From the NCBI GenBank assembly GCA_947445225.1, contig CANFCX010000016.1, positions 1 to 33,742 on the forward strand: DNA of 33,742 nucleotides. Direction: 5' to 3'. Within the stretch, counting starts at the first letter, position 1, and the number at the start of each line of letters is the position of its first letter. The stretch is from Rhodospirillales bacterium. GTDB lineage: Bacteria > Pseudomonadota > Alphaproteobacteria > CACIAM-22H2. Both the position numbers and the translations under genes were made by a program. This document shows positions 1 to 7,776 of the stretch, one piece after another. The notes beneath the pieces were generated by a model that was given only the letters and a program-made list of their open reading frames with translations, searched no databases and had not been told where the DNA came from.

Positions 1-19
1 GCCGGTTTCTTTTTGGGCC

Positions 20-1852
20 TCAATCCGGCTGGAAGGCTTCCAGCCGCACCTTGGCTAAATTCCTGGGCATCGCACGATCGAAGCCGGCGCGTTTTTCAGG
101 CTGGGTCAAGGGTGGCTTGGTCGTATCCACGAACCACTTGACGCCGGCGACGATGGCCCCGGACGGCGCCATCTCGGGCAGGCCGTCGATTTGGGCGACG
201 TCGTATTCGGCATGGACGCGGCTCGCCACCGACCACGACAGATCGCGCAAATCGTCGAGGTCGATGTCGTCATCGACGGCGACGACCAATTTCGGCCCGA
301 TGTCGGGCGAGGACAACGCCGCCATGCAGGCGGTCTTCGATTGCCCAAGCACCCGCGGCCTCAACTTGATGACAACCAGCCGGTTGTCGGTCTCCGGATA
401 ACAACGCACATCGAGCAGGTCGATGCCGCCTTCGACCTGACGAACGTGGTCGGCCACCACCTTCTCGATCCGCCGCGCCTCGGCCGCCGAGGCGCCTCCG
501 GCCTGGGGACGCGCCCAGGACTGCCGCGGGGTCTCAATGTCCTCGGTGGCGTCGATCAACACCTTGGTGCCGACGCGGTACATGGCGGTCCTGCCCTCTT
601 CGATGGGCGAGGCGTTGTCGAGGGCGAAGACGCGGGCGCGGTTGATCTTCTGGATGTCGTCGGCCGACCGCACGCGATTGGCCAGCGCCCAATACACCTG
701 CCGCATGTCGCTGATGTCGATGTCCTCGTCCACGGCGACGGCGATCTTGGGATGGAGATAGGGGCTGGACAGGGCGGCCAGCAACGCGGCGCGGGCCTGG
801 CCCGGAAAACGCGGGCGCAGCTTGACCACGACCATCATCGGGGTCACGCCGCCGATGCAGCGCAGATCGATGAGATCCAGTCCGCCGGCGACGCCGCGCA
901 TATGCTGCCAGAGCCGCATTTCGATGGTCGTGCAGATGATCGAATGGGCGTCGCTCGGCGGCAATCCGCATTGCATGGCATAGAAAATCGGATCGCGGCG
1001 ATGGGTGATGGCCTTGACCCGGAACAGCGGCGTTCCGCCTTCCTGGGCGTAACCGCCGGTGACCTCGCCGAACGGCCCTTCCGGTGTCGTCTCGCCGGGG
1101 CGCAATTCACCTTCGAGGACGAGTTCGGCGTCGGCCGGCACTTCCATGTCGATGGTCTCGCATTTGACCATGCGCACGGCCTCGCCGAGCAACCCGCCGG
1201 CGATGGCGAATTCATCCTGGCCATAGGGGGCGACGAACCCGGCGCTGAACACCAGCAGAGGATGGGCGCCGACAACCATCGCCGCTTCCATAGGCCGCTT
1301 CAACTCCGCGTACATTTGATAAATCTTCAACGCCTGGCGCGGGCAGATCAAATAGCCGGTGCGATCGGGGCCGACGATCTGGGCGCGGTGGAAGGAGACG
1401 TTGCGGATGCCGGTATGGGGGTCCTTGATGACACACATGCCCGAGGCGATGTAGCGGCCCGGATCGTCTTGGGAGGTCCACATCGCCGGCAGGGTCCGCA
1501 AATCGACCTCGGCGCCGATACGGATGACTTCCTTCACCGGCGCCCCGGCCTTGGGCACCATCACCGGATCGATGGGTTTGGCGATGCGGTCGTTCAGTGT
1601 CGTTACGACCGCATCTTCGGGCACACCCAGCGCCGTCGCCCATTTCCGGCGGTCGGCGACGATCTGGCTGGTCACACGCCAATCGCGGTGGCCTTTCACA
1701 TTCTCGAAAAGGCAGGCCTTGCCGAGCTGCGCGAAGGTCTTCCAACTGACCGCCGAAAGTGTTTCGTCGGGATCGACTTCCTTGGTGTAGCGGACCATGT
1801 CGCCGCTACGCAGCAGCGCCGCGATATGACCGCGGATGGATTGATCACCCAT
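20..1852 (-). CDS. UbiD-family (prenyl-FMN) decarboxylase with a tandemly duplicated C-terminal domain
   Basis: The 610-residue protein belongs to the UbiD family, whose members use prenylated FMN to add or remove carboxyl groups on aromatic or alpha,beta-unsaturated acids. Seen in the sequence: an N-terminal region (about 1-110), a central region with NVSFHRAQIVGPDR (151-164), and the family acidic motif EGPFGEVTGGY (258-268), which supplies conserved glutamates. A UbiD C-terminal domain at about 311-450 is followed by a second copy at about 458-596. An 81-residue core (323-403 against 475-555) is 40/81 identical by my hand alignment. Usual UbiD proteins are about 450-500 residues, so the excess is the extra domain. 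It starts with ATG 5 nt after the TAA of the upstream gene, with no clear Shine-Dalgarno, so the two are probably translationally coupled. The substrate cannot be told. No UbiX is in the window. The family call is secure; the role of the second domain is unknown. Confidence 0.9.
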   Translation of the reverse strand: MGDQSIRGHIAALLRSGDMVRYTKEVDPDETLSAVSWKTFAQLGKACLFENVKGHRDWRVTSQIVADRRKWATALGVPEDAVVTTLNDRIAKPIDPVMVPKAGAPVKEVIRIGAEVDLRTLPAMWTSQDDPGRYIASGMCVIKDPHTGIRNVSFHRAQIVGPDRTGYLICPRQALKIYQMYAELKRPMEAAMVVGAHPLLVFSAGFVAPYGQDEFAIAGGLLGEAVRMVKCETIDMEVPADAELVLEGELRPGETTPEGPFGEVTGGYAQEGGTPLFRVKAITHRRDPIFYAMQCGLPPSDAHSIICTTIEMRLWQHMRGVAGGLDLIDLRCIGGVTPMMVVVKLRPRFPGQARAALLAALSSPYLHPKIAVAVDEDIDISDMRQVYWALANRVRSADDIQKINRARVFALDNASPIEEGRTAMYRVGTKVLIDATEDIETPRQSWARPQAGGASAAEARRIEKVVADHVRQVEGGIDLLDVRCYPETDNRLVVIKLRPRVLGQSKTACMAALSSPDIGPKLVVAVDDDIDLDDLRDLSWSVASRVHAEYDVAQIDGLPEMAPSGAIVAGVKWFVDTTKPPLTQPEKRAGFDRAMPRNLAKVRLEAFQPD

Positions 1853-1857
1853 GCGTG

Positions 1858-2739
1858 TTAGCCCGCGCGCCGGAGGGCGGCCGCGACGTCGCCGGATAGG
1901 GCCTCAAAACGCGCCGAGAGAATTCGGGCGGCGCTTCCGGAATCGGCTTCGCACGCCCGGCACATGGCGATCGAGGTGAAGGGAGCAAAGATCATGCGTG
2001 TCGCGCGCAGGAGGAGCTTCAATTCGGTTTCCGTTTTCGGCGTGAGCATGGCCCGCGCCCGCGCCAGCCGCCGCTTCAAAGTCTCATCGCCCTGCGCCTG
2101 ACGCCCGATCATTCGCCGGGTTATTAGATGAAAGAGCCTTTGCCGTCGATGGAATTCCTTGACGCAGCAAAGCGGATACCCGAGCACGCCCGCCTCCTCG
2201 CTTACGCCAAGCCTGGAACCGGCCAAACGGCGGAGCGCGGCCTCGCTTCTCGGCGGGCCGACAAACAGGAGTTGCGTCGCCGCCAGGTCTTCGCAAAGGG
2301 CCTCGTCATACCAACTCTGGCCGGAGTTTCCCGATTCGCCGATCCAGGGCGGCCCGTCGAACGCGGCCAACCCCGCGCGCGCGGCGGCTGCCGCAATCGC
2401 CACCCGAAAGGCGGTGGAATCGAAGCCCCAACCGACCGCGGCGAAGGGTTTGATCCCGGCCGCGACCGCCAGAACATCGAGCGCATCCTGGGCTGCCGCC
2501 GCGCGCGCCTCCGGCGGCGCCACCTCGATGGCGGCGGCGCAGTCCCTGGCCAGCGGCGACGATGAGCCTTCCATCGCGTCAGTATAGAAAGTTTCGCGAT
2601 GGCCGGCCGAACGGATCGTCGCCCACTCGTCATCCGTGCCGAGCAAGGTTAGAATAAGGGTGCCCTCGATCCAGTCTCGAACCGGCGGGGTGGGAAGCCG
2701 ACCCGCGACCAATGTCCCAACCAGCCACGCAAGAGCCAC
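1858..2739 (-). CDS. Conserved protein of unknown function with GYPxCC and CxxC cysteine motifs
   Basis: This is a 293-codon frame from a GTG at 2739. The protein has a VLGYPLCCVKEF motif (C191, C192) and a later FTSIAMCRAC motif (C260, C263). The GYPxCC...F pattern resembles DUF483-type proteins, but I cannot confirm membership. Four cysteines in two pairs suggest a metal or Fe-S site; that is inference. The middle is alanine-rich and partly hydrophobic. It lies directly upstream of, and probably in one transcript with, the UbiD gene, so it may act in the same pathway. The start is uncertain: the GTG overlaps the divergent nadQ reading frame by 28 nt, and an ATG at 2574 would shorten the protein to 238 residues. 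The residues between the two starts look coding, so an intermediate start is possible. Confidence 0.65.
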   Translation of the reverse strand: MALAWLVGTLVAGRLPTPPVRDWIEGTLILTLLGTDDEWATIRSAGHRETFYTDAMEGSSSPLARDCAAAIEVAPPEARAAAAQDALDVLAVAAGIKPFAAVGWGFDSTAFRVAIAAAAARAGLAAFDGPPWIGESGNSGQSWYDEALCEDLAATQLLFVGPPRSEAALRRLAGSRLGVSEEAGVLGYPLCCVKEFHRRQRLFHLITRRMIGRQAQGDETLKRRLARARAMLTPKTETELKLLLRATRMIFAPFTSIAMCRACEADSGSAARILSARFEALSGDVAAALRRAG

Positions 2740-3701
2740 CGGCCCCCAGGGCGGAATTCGCCGTCAGCGTCGATCTGACCGCGGTCGTCGTGGCCGTGAC
2801 CGACGACCAACCCCGCGTCCTTATTGTCCGCCCGGCGGAGGCTTCGACCGGAGGGCTGGACGCATTGCCCTCCGGTCCTCTTGAACTCGGCCACCGGACG
2901 CTCGAATCCGGCCTGCGTGCCTGGGTGGAAGCCCAGGCCCGCGCCAAGCTCGGTTACATCGAGCAGCTCTACACCTTTGGCGACCGCGACCGAACCGCCC
3001 TGAAAGTGCCGACCGGCCGCATCCTTTCGATCGGTTATCTGGCGCTGGCGCGGGAAACCGGGGCGGCCGCCGCCAACACCTCGTGGCAGGATTGGTATCG
3101 GTATTTTCCGTGGGAAGATTGGCGGCGGGGCCGGCCACCCATCCTCGATCGGCTGGAGCCGAGGCTGCGCGGTTGGGTGGCGGCGGGGCCATCGCGGGGG
3201 GAACAGACCACACGCAAGACCCGGATCAGCGTGGCCTTCGGGCTGGACGGCGCCCGCTGGAGCGAGGAACGGGTGTTGGAGCGATACGAGCTGTTGTACG
3301 AAATTGGCCTAGCCGCCGAGGCTCACCGCGACGGCTCGCCGACCGGAGACCCCGAATCCGATGTGCCCACCGAGGCGCAACCGATGACCGCCGACCACCG
3401 CCGCATCCTGGCCACCGGCATCGCCCGCCTGCGCGGCAAGATCAAATATCGCCCGGTCGTCTTCGAGCTCATGCCCCCGGCTTTCACGTTATTGCAACTC
3501 CAGCGCACCGTGGAGGCATTGGCCGGGCTGCGCCTGCACAAACAGAATTTCCGGCGCCTGGTCGCCCAACAAGGCCTGGTCGAGGAGACCGGGGGAATGG
3601 TCACCGGCACCGGCGGCCGCCCCGCCCGCGAGGTCCGTTTCCGGCAGGAAGTGCTCATCGAACGGCCGGCGCCGGGCCTGCGCCTGCCGATCGCCCGCTG
3701 A
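2712..3701 (+). CDS. nadQ: NadQ-type transcriptional regulator of NAD synthesis (Nudix-like domain plus winged helix)
   Basis: The 329-residue protein has an N-terminal Nudix-like fold (about 16-115) and a C-terminal winged-helix part (about 228-312). The latter contains FELMPPAFTLLQLQRTVEAL, NFRRLVAQQGLVEETGG and GGRPAREVRF, which match the C-terminal pattern of NrtR/NadQ regulators. At the place of the Nudix catalytic core REUxEE it reads AQARAK (74-79), followed by the conserved G81. Hydrolase activity is therefore unlikely and a ligand-sensing role is more likely. NadQ (COG4111) is a predicted alphaproteobacterial repressor of nad genes. Here it lies 160 bp upstream of nadABC, and that gap holds two matching palindromes. 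The ATG at 2712 has no strong Shine-Dalgarno, and a slightly later start is possible. A catalytic Nudix hydrolase is the alternative but fits the residues poorly. Confidence 0.82.
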   Translation: MSQPATQEPPAPRAEFAVSVDLTAVVVAVTDDQPRVLIVRPAEASTGGLDALPSGPLELGHRTLESGLRAWVEAQARAKLGYIEQLYTFGDRDRTALKVPTGRILSIGYLALARETGAAAANTSWQDWYRYFPWEDWRRGRPPILDRLEPRLRGWVAAGPSRGEQTTRKTRISVAFGLDGARWSEERVLERYELLYEIGLAAEAHRDGSPTGDPESDVPTEAQPMTADHRRILATGIARLRGKIKYRPVVFELMPPAFTLLQLQRTVEALAGLRLHKQNFRRLVAQQGLVEETGGMVTGTGGRPAREVRFRQEVLIERPAPGLRLPIAR

Positions 3702-3769
3702 CTCGCTCGGGCCGCTTCCGGTATGTCGATGCGGGAGGTCATTCGTTGTAACCTCAACGTAAAATCCGC

Positions 3770-3800
3770 TTGACTTTCTTATGCTCAAGATTAGCATAAT
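3770..3800 (+). promoter_or_regulatory. Candidate sigma70 promoter of nadABC
   Basis: TTGACT at 3770-3775 resembles a -35 box. CATAAT at 3795-3800 is the best -10 match at 19 nt spacing; TAGCAT at 3792-3797 gives 16 nt. The first NadQ-like palindrome lies inside this promoter, so a bound repressor would block RNA polymerase. The exact -10 is uncertain. Confidence 0.5.
3779..3799. promoter_or_regulatory. Candidate NadQ operator 1
   Basis: This is a 21-bp imperfect palindrome with outer arms TTATGCT and AGCATAA, centred at 3789. It overlaps the spacer and -10 of the candidate nadA promoter. It shares ATGCTCAA...AGCAT with the second site downstream. Assignment to NadQ rests on its position between nadQ and nadA and on the repetition of the motif. 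Confidence 0.72.
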
Positions 3801-3833
3801 CACTCCCTTTTTTGGGGCAATTCGCGCACACTA

Positions 3834-3850
3834 ATGCTCAAATTGAGCAT
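3834..3850. promoter_or_regulatory. Candidate NadQ operator 2, abutting the nadA ribosome binding site
   Basis: This is a perfect 17-bp palindrome, ATGCTCAA-A-TTGAGCAT, centred at 3842. Its last base touches the AGGAGG Shine-Dalgarno of nadA (3851-3856). Its centre is 53 bp from operator 1, close to five helical turns, so two bound proteins would sit on the same face of the DNA. Confidence 0.78.
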
Positions 3851-3861
3851 AGGAGGCGTCA

Positions 3862-4881
3862 GTGACGATACTGGCCGAGGTCCAGCCGGCGACCGAATCC
3901 CGCCCCAAGCGGGCCGAAAGCGCCGCGCTTTATGAGCGCGTGCGCCGTGTCGTGCCGGCCGTGGAGTGGCCGGTCTTCGCCCCCGACATCGACGCGATCC
4001 TGCGGCTGAAGCGCGAGAAGAACGCCGTCATCCTGGCGCATAACTACCAGACGCCGGAGATCTTTCACTGCGTCGCCGATATCGTCGGGGATTCGCTGGC
4101 GCTGGCGCGCGAGGCGGCGCGGACGCAGGCCGATGTCATCGTCATGGCCGGCGTACACTTCATGGCCGAGACCGCGAAGCTGCTCAACCCGACGAAAACC
4201 GTCCTGATCCCGGATATGAAGGCCGGCTGTTCGCTCGCCGAATCCATCACCGCCGCCGATGTTCGCCTGTTGCGCGAACGTTATCCCGGCGTGCCGGTGG
4301 TCAGCTACGTCAACACCTCGGCCGAGGTAAAGGCCGAGTCCGACATTTGCTGCACATCGGGCAACGCCCGCGCCGTGGTCGAATCCATGGGCACCGAGAG
4401 CGTCATCATGCTGCCCGACGAATTCCTGGCCCAAAACATCGCCGCCGAGACAAAGGTGAAGATCATCGCCTGGAAGGGTCGATGCGAGGTGCATGAACGT
4501 TTCAGCGCCGCGGACATCATTACGCTTCGCGCCAACCATCCGGGAATCATCGTGCTCGCCCATCCCGAATGCCCGCCCGAAGTGGTCGCGGAAGCCGATT
4601 ACGCCGGTTCGACCAAGGGGATGAGCGATTATGTCGCCCGCGAAAAACCGGCCCAGGTCGTGCTGATCACCGAATGTTCGATGAGCGACAATGTCGCCGT
4701 CCAGCATCCGGAGATCGACTTCGTGCGGCCCTGCAACCTCTGCCCGCACATGAAGCGGATCACCTTGCCCAAAATCCGCCGCGCGCTGGAAACCATGACC
4801 CACGCCGTCCACATCGACCCGGCCATGGCGGCGCGGGCGCGGCGTGCGGTCGATCGAATGCTGGCGGTCGGGCCGCGTTGA
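3862..4881 (+). CDS. nadA: Quinolinate synthase NadA
   Basis: NadA condenses iminoaspartate with dihydroxyacetone phosphate to quinolinate, the second step of de novo NAD synthesis, using a [4Fe-4S] cluster. The 339-residue protein has the family blocks [62 protein letters not shown] and [12 protein letters not shown]. The three cluster cysteines are expected in the CCTSGNA, HPEC and NLCPHMK segments. The start is GTG at 3862, six bases after a perfect AGGAGG. Its TGA overlaps the TTG start of nadB, which indicates an operon with tight coupling. Expression is probably controlled by the two upstream palindromes. Length and motifs are normal for the short bacterial NadA type. Confidence 0.96.
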   Translation: MTILAEVQPATESRPKRAESAALYERVRRVVPAVEWPVFAPDIDAILRLKREKNAVILAHNYQTPEIFHCVADIVGDSLALAREAARTQADVIVMAGVHFMAETAKLLNPTKTVLIPDMKAGCSLAESITAADVRLLRERYPGVPVVSYVNTSAEVKAESDICCTSGNARAVVESMGTESVIMLPDEFLAQNIAAETKVKIIAWKGRCEVHERFSAADIITLRANHPGIIVLAHPECPPEVVAEADYAGSTKGMSDYVAREKPAQVVLITECSMSDNVAVQHPEIDFVRPCNLCPHMKRITLPKIRRALETMTHAVHIDPAMAARARRAVDRMLAVGPR

Positions 4882-6449
4882 GCGGCGAGACGTCCACTTT
4901 ACGAACCGAAGCGGTCGTCGTCGGCGCCGGCATTGCCGGCCTGACCGCGGCGCTGCGTTTGGCGCCGAAGCGGGTCATCGTGCTGAGCGCCGCCCCGCTC
5001 GGCGAAGCGGCCGCCAGCACCTGGGCGCAGGGCGGCGTCTCCGCGGCACTCGATGCCGGCGACAGTCCCGAGATTCACGCCGCCGACACACTCGCCGTCG
5101 CCGGCGGCATCGCCGACCCCGCGATCGTGGCCGGCGTCACCGCCGAGGCGCAAGCCCGCATCGAAGAATTGGGCGCGCTCGGCGTGCGTTTCGACCGGAC
5201 CGGCGACGGTAAACTCCGTCTCGGCCGCGAAGGCGGACACAGCCGCCATCGGATCGTCCATGCCATCGGTGACGGCACCGGCGGCGAAATCATGCGGGTT
5301 TTGACCGCCGCCGCCCGCGCCAGCGAACACATCACCCTGCTCGACGGCGCGCTCGCGCGGTCGTTGCTCGCCCCCGGATCAATCGTCGGGGTGCTGGTCG
5401 AGCGCGGCGGCGAAACCGTCCAACTGCTCGCCGATTCCGTCGTCCTGGCCACCGGTGGGATTGGCGGGCTCTATCGCTTCACCAGCAACCCGCTGACGGC
5501 GCGCGGGCTGGGGCTGGCGCTGGCCGCTCGCGCCGGCGCCGTTCTGTCCGATCTCGAATTCGTTCAATTTCACCCGACGGCGCTCGATGTCGGACGCGAT
5601 CCCATGCCGCTGGTCACCGAGGCGCTGCGCGGCGAAGGTGCGGTGTTGCTCGACGCGGCCGGGCAGCGTTTCATGCCGGCGCTGCATGAATTGGCGGAAC
5701 TCGCCCCCCGCGATATTGTCGCCCGCGCCGTCGCCAGACACCGCGCCTCCGGCCGCGTTTTCCTCGACGCCCGCGCCGCCCTCGGCCAATCCTTTCCCCA
5801 GCGTTTTCCGACGGTCTTCGCGGCCTGCCAAGCCGCCGGGCTGGACCCGCGAACAACACCGATCCCAATCGCGCCGGCCGCGCATTACCACATGGGCGGA
5901 GTCTCCACCGATGGCGTCGGGCGCAGCTCCCTTGCCGGCCTTTGGGCCGTGGGCGAGGTGGCCGCCACCGGTTTGCACGGCGCCAACCGGCTGGCCAGCA
6001 ACTCCTTGCTCGAAGCCTTGGTCTTCGCCACCCGCGCCGCCAATGACATCAAGGGACGCACGCCGTCCTCGGCAAAACCCGGGCCGGCCACCCCGGTGAT
6101 GACCGGCCGCGCGGTCGAAACGCCCGCCTTCGCCCGCGTGCGCGCGTTGATGACCGAAGCGATCGGCGTCGAGCGCGAAGAACAGGGGATGCGCCGGGCG
6201 CTCGCCGAACTGCGGAATTTGCGGGCGGAAATCGAGCCGGTTTCCTGGCCGCAAGGCGCCGCGACGCTGGTCGCCGAGATGGTCGCGACCGCGGCCCTGC
6301 GCCGGCGCGAAAGCCGCGGCGCCCATTTTCGCACCGATCACCCGGCCGCCCAGCCCGCTTTGGCGCGGCGCAGCTACCTGACGTTGGCGGAGGTCGGGAC
6401 CGACATCGCGGCCGATGCCGAGGTTCCCAGGCGCAAGGCCACCCCATGA
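4878..6449 (+). CDS. nadB: L-aspartate oxidase NadB
   Basis: NadB is the flavoprotein that oxidises L-aspartate to iminoaspartate, the substrate of NadA. Seen in order: the FAD-binding [16 protein letters not shown] close to the N terminus, [61 protein letters not shown] and [20 protein letters not shown]-terminal helical domain follows, as in the succinate dehydrogenase/fumarate reductase flavoprotein family. The frame is open far upstream inside nadA, but the flavin motif fixes the start near 4878. There a TTG overlaps the nadA stop codon (TTGA), giving 523 residues, typical for NadB. The 3' end overlaps the nadC ATG by four bases. The TTG start is inferred from position. Confidence 0.95.
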   Translation: MSGETSTLRTEAVVVGAGIAGLTAALRLAPKRVIVLSAAPLGEAAASTWAQGGVSAALDAGDSPEIHAADTLAVAGGIADPAIVAGVTAEAQARIEELGALGVRFDRTGDGKLRLGREGGHSRHRIVHAIGDGTGGEIMRVLTAAARASEHITLLDGALARSLLAPGSIVGVLVERGGETVQLLADSVVLATGGIGGLYRFTSNPLTARGLGLALAARAGAVLSDLEFVQFHPTALDVGRDPMPLVTEALRGEGAVLLDAAGQRFMPALHELAELAPRDIVARAVARHRASGRVFLDARAALGQSFPQRFPTVFAACQAAGLDPRTTPIPIAPAAHYHMGGVSTDGVGRSSLAGLWAVGEVAATGLHGANRLASNSLLEALVFATRAANDIKGRTPSSAKPGPATPVMTGRAVETPAFARVRALMTEAIGVEREEQGMRRALAELRNLRAEIEPVSWPQGAATLVAEMVATAALRRRESRGAHFRTDHPAAQPALARRSYLTLAEVGTDIAADAEVPRRKATP

Positions 6450-7300
6450 CGCTTGCGCCACTGCCCCTCTTGATCATCGAGCCGTTGGTGCGTGCCGCTT
6501 TGCTTGAAGATTTGGGCGCCGCCGGCGACATCACCACGGCCAGCGTCGTGCCCGAGGCAACGCGCGCGCGCGCGGTCATCGCCACGCGGCAGAACGGCAC
6601 CGTCGCCGGCCTCGATTGCGCGCGGCTGGCCTTCCACTTGCTCGATCCCAGCATCGACATCGCCATCCGCTGGCCGGAGGGCAGCAAGGTCGCGGCGGGA
6701 GAAACCATCGCCGTGGTCAGCGGCCCGGCGCGGCCGATCCTGAGCGGCGAACGTGTCGCCCTCAATTTCATGGGGCATTTGTCGGGCGTGGCGACGGCCA
6801 CCGCGACCCTGGTCGACGCCATCGCCGGTCAGCGCGCCCGCATCGTCTGCACACGCAAAACCACGCCCGGCCTCCGCGCCCTCGAAAAACACGCCGTGCG
6901 ATCGGGCGGCGGCCTCAATCACCGTTTCGGTCTCGATGACGGCGTTCTGATCAAGGACAACCACATCGCCGCCGCGGGCGGCCTGCGGCCGGCCATCGAC
7001 CGCGCCCGCCGCGCCATCGGCCATATGGTCAAGATCGAGGCCGAAGTCGAATCCCTGGCCCAGCTCGAAGAAGCGCTGGCGGCCGGTGTCGATGCCGTGC
7101 TTCTGGACAACATGGCGCCGAAACTGCTGGCCGAGGCGGTGAAGGTGATCGGAGGCCGCGCGATCAGCGAGGCGTCGGGCGGCGTCACCCGCGCAACCGT
7201 GGCGGAAATCGCCGCCACCGGAGTCGATTTGATCTCCGTGGGTTGGATCACCCACAGCGCACCGGTCCTCGATCTCGGGCTGGATTTCGAGTCAGACTAA
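6446..7300 (+). CDS. nadC: Nicotinate-nucleotide pyrophosphorylase (quinolinate phosphoribosyltransferase) NadC
   Basis: NadC turns quinolinate and PRPP into nicotinate mononucleotide, completing the branch begun by NadB and NadA. The 284-residue protein shows EDLGAAGDITTASV near the N terminus, ERVALNFMGHLSGVAT, the PRPP/quinolinate motif TRKTTPGLRALEKHAVRSGG followed by NHRFGLDDGVLIKDNH, and near the end EASGGVTRATVAEIAATGVD and SVGWITHSAP. All are typical of this family. ATG at 6446 overlaps the nadB TGA (ATGA), so nadA, nadB and nadC form one translationally coupled operon. It is the last gene of the NAD unit; the next plus-strand gene begins 41 nt later. Confidence 0.96.
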   Translation: MTLAPLPLLIIEPLVRAALLEDLGAAGDITTASVVPEATRARAVIATRQNGTVAGLDCARLAFHLLDPSIDIAIRWPEGSKVAAGETIAVVSGPARPILSGERVALNFMGHLSGVATATATLVDAIAGQRARIVCTRKTTPGLRALEKHAVRSGGGLNHRFGLDDGVLIKDNHIAAAGGLRPAIDRARRAIGHMVKIEAEVESLAQLEEALAAGVDAVLLDNMAPKLLAEAVKVIGGRAISEASGGVTRATVAEIAATGVDLISVGWITHSAPVLDLGLDFESD

Positions 7301-7341
7301 AGGCTGATGCCGCCCGCCCGCAAATGCGTTACCCTGTGGGC

Positions 7342-7764
7342 ATGAGCAGTATCCCGATTTCGGTTTCCGGCCTGACGGCCAGCACCGCGCGCCTCGCCGC
7401 CAGTGCGTCCAACGTCGCCAACGCCAGGACTCGGGGGCCGGTGCCGGAAGCGCCGGCGACAACCCCGCCACCCGCTGACCAAAAGGACAAACCCGAGGTC
7501 TATCGGGCCGTGGACACGGTGCAGACCAGCACGCCTGGCGGCGGCACACGCGCCACCTACCGGACCCGGCAGCCGGAATTCGTTCAGGAATTCGATCCCT
7601 CATCCCCGCTCGCCAACGAAGACGGGTTGGTGGCGGCGCCCAATGTCGATATCGGCGGCGAAGTCGTCGAGCAGATAAAGGCCGAAGGCGCGTATAAGGC
7701 GAATCTGAAGGCCGTTCAGGTCGCCGACGACATGATGAAGAGCCTGCTCGACATCAAGGCCTGA
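7342..7764 (+). CDS. Small flagellar basal-body rod-like (FlgC-like) protein
   Basis: This 140-residue protein combines an N-terminal rod-type segment (SGLTASTARLAASASNVANA, close to the flagellar rod N-terminal pattern) with a C-terminal segment (VDIGGEVVEQIKAEGAYKANLKAV then DDMMKSLLDI) like the end of FlgC/FlgG rod proteins. The middle (about 35-75) is proline- and threonine-rich and differs from canonical FlgC. No other flagellar gene is nearby, so this looks like one of the solitary rod-domain proteins of alphaproteobacteria rather than the structural FlgC of a flagellar operon. ATG 7342 is chosen because the rod motif starts there; ATG 7324 would add six residues. It follows nadC by 41 nt and could be read through from that operon. 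It is convergent with gltD. Confidence 0.7.
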   Translation: MSSIPISVSGLTASTARLAASASNVANARTRGPVPEAPATTPPPADQKDKPEVYRAVDTVQTSTPGGGTRATYRTRQPEFVQEFDPSSPLANEDGLVAAPNVDIGGEVVEQIKAEGAYKANLKAVQVADDMMKSLLDIKA

Positions 7765-7776
7765 TCCGCGGCCGTT

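Noticed and set aside
191-1861. Long open frame on the plus strand opposite the UbiD gene
   Set aside because: It is antisense to clear UbiD motifs, and its Asp/His/Gly-rich composition is what an antisense frame of GC-rich DNA gives. The same applies to 3859-4812 and 5379-6461 (minus) and to 9373-10572 and 29074-30603 (plus).
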